Origin: Bacteroidota bacterium
GTDB lineage: Bacteria; Bacteroidota; Bacteroidia; Flavobacteriales; Weeksellaceae
Length of the DNA: 16,887 nt
Assembly (NCBI GenBank): GCA_023420435.1
Contig: JAEZWE010000199.1
Coordinates: forward strand, 1-16,887
Reading direction: 5' to 3'
Shown: positions 13,284 to 16,887 of the stretch, piece after piece
How the letters are laid out: each line of letters begins with the position of its first letter
Numbering within the stretch: position 1 is the stretch's first letter
The notes under the pieces: generated by a model
The model's database searches: none
What the model was told of the DNA's origin: nothing
What the model saw: the letters and a program-made list of their open reading frames with translations, nothing else
Translations under genes and position numbers: made by a program

Positions 13284-15371
13284 TTACCAAATTCTAATTC
13301 TTTCTTCCGGTGCTTTGTACAGCTTATCTCCCGGTTTTGTATCAAATGCTTTGTGGAATGCATCAATATTCAACAGCGGAGCAAAAGAACGGTAAAAACC
13401 TGGAGAATGTGAATCGGTTTTCACTTGGTTCACCAAATGTGCATCTGTGGCTTTGCTTCTCCAAACCGTTGCCCAACTCATAAAAAATCTTTGATCTTGA
13501 GTATAACCGCTTATTAAACCCGGATTTCCATTATCTTTCAAATACATTTGCAACGCTTCATAAGCTACAGCAACACCACCTAAATCTCCAATATTTTCTC
13601 CGGAAGTAAATTTTCCATTAACGAAACTTCCTTTTACAGGTTCATATTTATCATATTGCGCAGCTAATTGTGCTACTTTTGCATCGAAATTTTTTCGGTC
13701 TGCATCTGTCCACCAGTTTTTTAAATTTCCATCGCCGTCAAAACGGGAACCTCCATCATCAAAACCATGAGAAATTTCGTGACCAATTACTGCTCCAATT
13801 CCACCAAAATTTACCGCAGGATCAGCTTTAAAATTAAAAAACGGCGGTTGCAAAATAGCAGCCGGAAAAACGATTTCGTTGTTGGATGAACTGTAATAAG
13901 CATTTACGGTTTGTGGACTCATTCCCCATTCTGTTTTATCCACAGGTTTGCCCACTTTTTCTAAATTTTTCTGATAGTTCCAAGCGGAAACGTTTTGCAA
14001 ATTTTGGTATAGTGAACCTCCATTTTCCGGTGAAATCATTTGTAGTTTAGAGTAATCTTTCCATTTGTCCGGATAAGCGATTTTCACACCGAATTTGGAT
14101 AATTTTTCCTGAGCTTTCATTTTAGTTTCTGTGGACATCCAATCCAAACCATTGATTCTTTTTTCGAAGGCTTTTTTCAAATAAGAAATATAGGTTTCCA
14201 TTTGCGCTTTGGCTTCTGAAGGAAAATATTTTTCTACATACAATTTTCCAAATGCTTCTCCCAGAACTCCGTTAATCATTTGTAAACCTCTTTTGTTCAT
14301 CGGTCTTTGTTCTTTTTGACCTTGCAGATATTTTGAATAAAAATCGAAGTTTAACTCATCCATTTCTTTGTTCAAATTTCCAAGATTGTCTTGTAAAAGA
14401 TGTACTTTCAGATAATCTTTCAATAAAGTAAGATTTTTTGAAGTGATGAATTTATCCATGTTTTCGTAGTACTTCAGTTCACCCAAAATCACACGATCTG
14501 TTTTTACACCTGCATCTGTTAAATATTTTGGGAGATTCACGTTTTTCACCAATTTTGAAAGTTCTGTGATACTTTTCGGATTGTATCGCAAATTCGCATC
14601 ACGTCCTTGTTCGTTCGTCAATAAATAATTCGCTAATTGGTTTTCAAAATTCACCACTTTTTGGGCGGCATCATTTGGATTTTTATGATTTAAAACTGTA
14701 AATAATTTGGCTACAAAATTTTGATATTCCGCTAAAGTTTTGGTGTTGGCTTCGTTTTTCTTTTGGTAATAATCTTTTCCTAAACCCAAACTTGGACCAC
14801 CCAAATAAACGGCATTCATTACGGAATTTTTCATGTCTGCGCCAACTCTCCAATTATAAAAAGAATTGTCACCGGTTTTTGTTGCTTCCAACAAATATTT
14901 TTGCAAATCCGAAAGATTTTTAATCGCATCAATTTTCGCCAAATCTCCTTGAATAGGCTTCAAACCATCTGCATTTCTTTTGTCCCAATCTGTAAAAGTT
15001 TTGTATAAAGATTGGATTTTCTGACCTTCAGAACCGTTTTGGAATTGATCCGTTAAAATTTTATTTAAAATATCCAAAGAAGCATTATCCGTGTCTTCAC
15101 GAAGTTTGTTGAAGGAACCCCAACTTGTTTTATCAGAAGGAATTTCTGTGGTTTTATACCAGTTTCCGTTTACAAAATTGAAGAAATCGTCTTGTGGACG
15201 TACATTTTTGTCCATATAATCAAGATCAAGTCCGTTTTCTGTCATTTCAGGTTGTTTAATTCCTACTTTTGGTTGCTCTGTTTCGGTTGTTGAAGCAGTT
15301 TTTGCAGAATTACAAGAATTCAAAAAAACAATTCCCGAAAACGCTAAAATACTGATGGTGATTTTTTTCAT
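13284..15371 (-). CDS. M13-family metallopeptidase lipoprotein (neprilysin/PepO type)
   Basis: A 695-residue zinc metallopeptidase of family M13 that would cleave peptides outside the cytoplasmic membrane. The signal peptide ends in a lipobox, FLNSC, with lipidated Cys20, followed by a Ser/Thr-rich linker. The M13 N-terminal domain starts near VRPQDDFFNFVNGNW (about 57-71). The catalytic part includes VNAYYSSSNNEIVFPA (489-504), the zinc motif HEISH (His531, Glu532, His535) and ENIGDLGG, with the third ligand Glu592 and Asp596. This spacing fits neprilysin (His583/587, Glu646, Asp650). The protein ends in RIRIW, keeping the conserved terminal tryptophan. Flavobacterial relatives are cell-surface or periplasmic lipoproteins; the side is not determined here. 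The next gene upstream on this strand, cinA, is 67 bases away with at most a weak hairpin between. Confidence 0.96.
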   Translation of the reverse strand: MKKITISILAFSGIVFLNSCNSAKTASTTETEQPKVGIKQPEMTENGLDLDYMDKNVRPQDDFFNFVNGNWYKTTEIPSDKTSWGSFNKLREDTDNASLDILNKILTDQFQNGSEGQKIQSLYKTFTDWDKRNADGLKPIQGDLAKIDAIKNLSDLQKYLLEATKTGDNSFYNWRVGADMKNSVMNAVYLGGPSLGLGKDYYQKKNEANTKTLAEYQNFVAKLFTVLNHKNPNDAAQKVVNFENQLANYLLTNEQGRDANLRYNPKSITELSKLVKNVNLPKYLTDAGVKTDRVILGELKYYENMDKFITSKNLTLLKDYLKVHLLQDNLGNLNKEMDELNFDFYSKYLQGQKEQRPMNKRGLQMINGVLGEAFGKLYVEKYFPSEAKAQMETYISYLKKAFEKRINGLDWMSTETKMKAQEKLSKFGVKIAYPDKWKDYSKLQMISPENGGSLYQNLQNVSAWNYQKNLEKVGKPVDKTEWGMSPQTVNAYYSSSNNEIVFPAAILQPPFFNFKADPAVNFGGIGAVIGHEISHGFDDGGSRFDGDGNLKNWWTDADRKNFDAKVAQLAAQYDKYEPVKGSFVNGKFTSGENIGDLGGVAVAYEALQMYLKDNGNPGLISGYTQDQRFFMSWATVWRSKATDAHLVNQVKTDSHSPGFYRSFAPLLNIDAFHKAFDTKPGDKLYKAPEERIRIW

Positions 15372-15405
15372 GAAGATTATTTTTAATGTTTGATAGGTGT
15401 GTGAA

Positions 15406-15430
15406 AAATTGAAAATGTTACATTCAATTT
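15406..15430 (-). terminator. Weak hairpin between cinA and the M13 peptidase gene
   Basis: AAATTG (15406-15411) pairs with CAATTT (15425-15430) and AATG (15414-15417) with CATT (15421-15424), with a 2-base bulge and a TTA loop. Leftward it is followed by only two further T residues beyond the stem. It may be a weak cinA terminator or chance. Confidence 0.3.
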
Positions 15431-15438
15431 CAACTAAT

Positions 15439-16692
15439 TTAATTGATAACTAACATACTAACCAAATCCTGCAATACTTTCTGTGAAACAAAATTCATAA
15501 AATCTTTACGTTCCAAATGCGGAAGAAAAAGCGAAAAAGTTTGTTCAAAATCTCCAATTCTAATGGAATAAAAAACTCTTCCGATTTCATTATTAAACTC
15601 ATCCGAATTGGGACCTGCAACTCCTGTTGTAGAAATAGAAATATCAGTTTTGAAAAGATTTTTACAACCCAAACTCATTTCTTGCGCAACTTCTTCAGAA
15701 AGTACGGTTTTCTCTTGTATTGTTATTTCGGAAACTTTTAAAATTTCTATTTTTTTATGAAAATCGTAGGCAACAATTCCGCCCAAAAAATATTTTGAAC
15801 TTCCGGAAACGGATGTAATCAAGTGAGCCAATTCTCCACCGGTACAACTTTCGGCGACGGTAATGGTGAGATTTTTTTTGATTAAAATATCATGTAAAAT
15901 TTCTTCAATGGAATCTCCGTTTTCGGAAATAATATGGTCTTCAATTAAGGGTTTTAGTTTTTGAATTTCTTTGTTTAAAATTGAATTTAATTCATCAAAA
16001 TCTGCTCCAATTGCCGTTAACTTCAATTTTACACGGTTTGCAATGGGAAGATAAGAAAGTGAAATAGTTGAAGGTAAGTTTTCTTCCCAATCTTCGATGG
16101 TTTTGGCGAGCAAACTTTCAGGAAAATTAACTACTGAAACCGTTCTTGTAACGATGAAATTTTGATTGAATTTTTCCTTTAGATAGGGAATAATTTGTTC
16201 TTTTATTAAAGGTTTTACTTCAAAAGGAACGCCGGGAAGAGCAATTGCCATTTTTCCATTTTTTTCCATCAGAAAACTTGGCGCTGTTCCATTGAAATTT
16301 TGAAAAACTTTTGCTCTTGAAGGAACTTCTGCTTGTGAACGGTTTATATCCAACAAATGTTCACGTTTCCTTTGAACCAACAATTTCTTCAAATGCTGGT
16401 AAGTTTCTTCATCCAAAACCAACTCATCTTCAAAAAATTCCGCAAAAGCAGTTTTGGTTTTGTCATCTTTCGTGGGTCCTAATCCGCCTGTTGTAATCAC
16501 CAAATCAGCGATTTCAAAAGCAGATTTCAACGTTTTTTTGATGATTTCAATTTGATCGGAAATTGAGAAAATTTGTTTTACAGAAATTCCTATTTTTTTG
16601 AGTTCGGAAGCGATAAAATTGGAATTGGTATCCACTGTTGTTCCTGAAAGGATTTCGTCGCCAATGGTAATTAAAACGGCATTAATGGTCAA
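15439..16692 (-). CDS. cinA: CinA-family protein (COG1058 domain plus nicotinamide-nucleotide amidase domain)
   Basis: 417 residues with the two-domain CinA layout. The N-terminal MoCF/COG1058 domain (about 4-170) contains LITIGDEILSG, VDTNSNFIA and VITTGGLGPTKDD; relatives have ADP-ribose or CoA-related pyrophosphatase activity. The C-terminal PncC-type domain (about 262-414) contains VAESCTGGELAHLITSVSGS (279-298), AYDFHKKIEIL and STTGVAGP (354-361), and would deamidate nicotinamide mononucleotide, recycling a by-product of NAD-dependent DNA ligase. Full length for the family. The start is TTG: the frame upstream meets a stop before any ATG, and the conserved domain begins only four residues later. 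The TTG lies at the very end of the T-rich tail of the lipocalin terminator, and the likely promoter is inside that hairpin's loop. Confidence 0.93.
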   Translation of the reverse strand: MTINAVLITIGDEILSGTTVDTNSNFIASELKKIGISVKQIFSISDQIEIIKKTLKSAFEIADLVITTGGLGPTKDDKTKTAFAEFFEDELVLDEETYQHLKKLLVQRKREHLLDINRSQAEVPSRAKVFQNFNGTAPSFLMEKNGKMAIALPGVPFEVKPLIKEQIIPYLKEKFNQNFIVTRTVSVVNFPESLLAKTIEDWEENLPSTISLSYLPIANRVKLKLTAIGADFDELNSILNKEIQKLKPLIEDHIISENGDSIEEILHDILIKKNLTITVAESCTGGELAHLITSVSGSSKYFLGGIVAYDFHKKIEILKVSEITIQEKTVLSEEVAQEMSLGCKNLFKTDISISTTGVAGPNSDEFNNEIGRVFYSIRIGDFEQTFSLFLPHLERKDFMNFVSQKVLQDLVSMLVIN

Positions 16693-16748
16693 AATAAAAA
16701 TATTAAAGGTTCAGTTTTTCAAATTTACAACTAAACCTTTAATATTTT
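16690..16748 (-). terminator. Terminator of the lipocalin gene, long stem
   Basis: A 15-bp perfect inverted repeat, AAAATATTAAAGGTT (16697-16711) and AACCTTTAATATTTT (16734-16748), encloses a 22-base loop. Read leftward, it begins in the lipocalin stop codon and ends in a T-rich tail that reaches the cinA start codon. Confidence 0.75.
16720..16727 (-). promoter_or_regulatory. -7 element of cinA inside a terminator loop
   Basis: Read leftward, TAAATTTG is a perfect TAnnTTTG match, 27 bases before the cinA TTG. It lies wholly within the 22-base loop (16712-16733) of the lipocalin terminator. A TTG is directly adjacent, but none occurs at the normal -33 distance. Confidence 0.5.
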
Positions 16749-16887
16749 AGTGGTTATGTTCCACCCAAATTAAATCTTTTGTAGGAAAATTGAGTTCGTT
16801 CGCTTTTTTCAGGAAACGTTGTTTTACTTCCTCAGGAATTTGGGTATCCCGAGATAGAATCCAAAGATATTTTGTAGATTTTCCTAC
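16747..16887 (-). CDS. Lipocalin (Blc-like), C-terminal end
   Basis: The last 46 codons of a gene that enters from the right edge. The residues STKYLWILSRDTQIPEEV, then FLKKANELNFPTKDLIWVEH, match the end of bacterial lipocalins of the Blc type: the last barrel strand with YLWxLxR and the C-terminal helix ending in LIWVxH. Blc-type lipocalins are usually outer-membrane lipoproteins that bind lysophospholipids or fatty acids. The N-terminal signal and the GxW motif are outside the window, so localisation cannot be seen. The stop codon is part of the terminator hairpin. Confidence 0.85.
   Translation of the reverse strand, partial: VGKSTKYLWILSRDTQIPEEVKQRFLKKANELNFPTKDLIWVEHNH

Noticed and set aside
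1..16887. CRISPR array, tRNA or rRNA genes, insertion sequences, phage or conjugation genes
   Set aside because: Looked for and not seen: no spaced repeats, no cloverleaf sequences, no transposase or integrase signatures, and uniform base composition.

Overview
The window is AT-rich chromosomal DNA from a Bacteroidota member, most likely a Flavobacteriia species of the Chryseobacterium/Kaistella type. The evidence is TAnnTTTG-type -7 promoter elements, near absence of Shine-Dalgarno sequences, the mutY / HU-family / ribonuclease G arrangement, an RNase G without Zn-link cysteines, and short secreted or lipoprotein genes with flavobacterial signal peptides. Gene density is high and every intergenic gap is under 150 bases. 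I see no rRNA, tRNA, CRISPR array, insertion sequence, prophage or other sign of recent transfer.

Left part (1-5780): the N-terminal part of mutY runs leftward, divergent from an HU/IHF-type gene. A 29-residue very basic protein too short for most gene callers follows, then ribonuclease G. Next come a secreted protein of unknown function, a CoA-pyrophosphatase-type Nudix hydrolase, a PlsC-like acyltransferase with altered motifs, a small lipoprotein, and a protein that looks like the central domain of a Mur ligase (Mpl type) that has lost its ATP-binding loop.

Middle part (5780-12375): a tyrosine/phenylalanine catabolic cluster. hppD makes homogentisate from 4-hydroxyphenylpyruvate, hmgA opens the ring, and fahA cleaves fumarylacetoacetate to fumarate and acetoacetate. 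An acetyl-CoA hydrolase/CoA-transferase family gene sits between hmgA and hppD and could activate the acetoacetate (inference). A flavin-reductase-like gene is coupled to fahA, and a small secreted protein of unknown function lies between hppD and fahA. No maleylacetoacetate isomerase is present in the window. Hairpins after hmgA, hppD and the small gene suggest several transcription units rather than one operon.

Right part (12372-16887, all leftward): a TerC-type membrane protein, a large M13 metallopeptidase lipoprotein, cinA, and the C-terminal end of a Blc-like lipocalin.

I did not find a clearly new multi-gene system. The most interesting points are the Mur-ligase-like remnant, promoters nested inside terminator hairpins (best at lipocalin/cinA, possibly also before rng and after rng), an HU-family protein lacking the DNA-intercalating proline, the acyltransferase with altered catalytic motifs, and a possible emfourin-like inhibitor lipoprotein.
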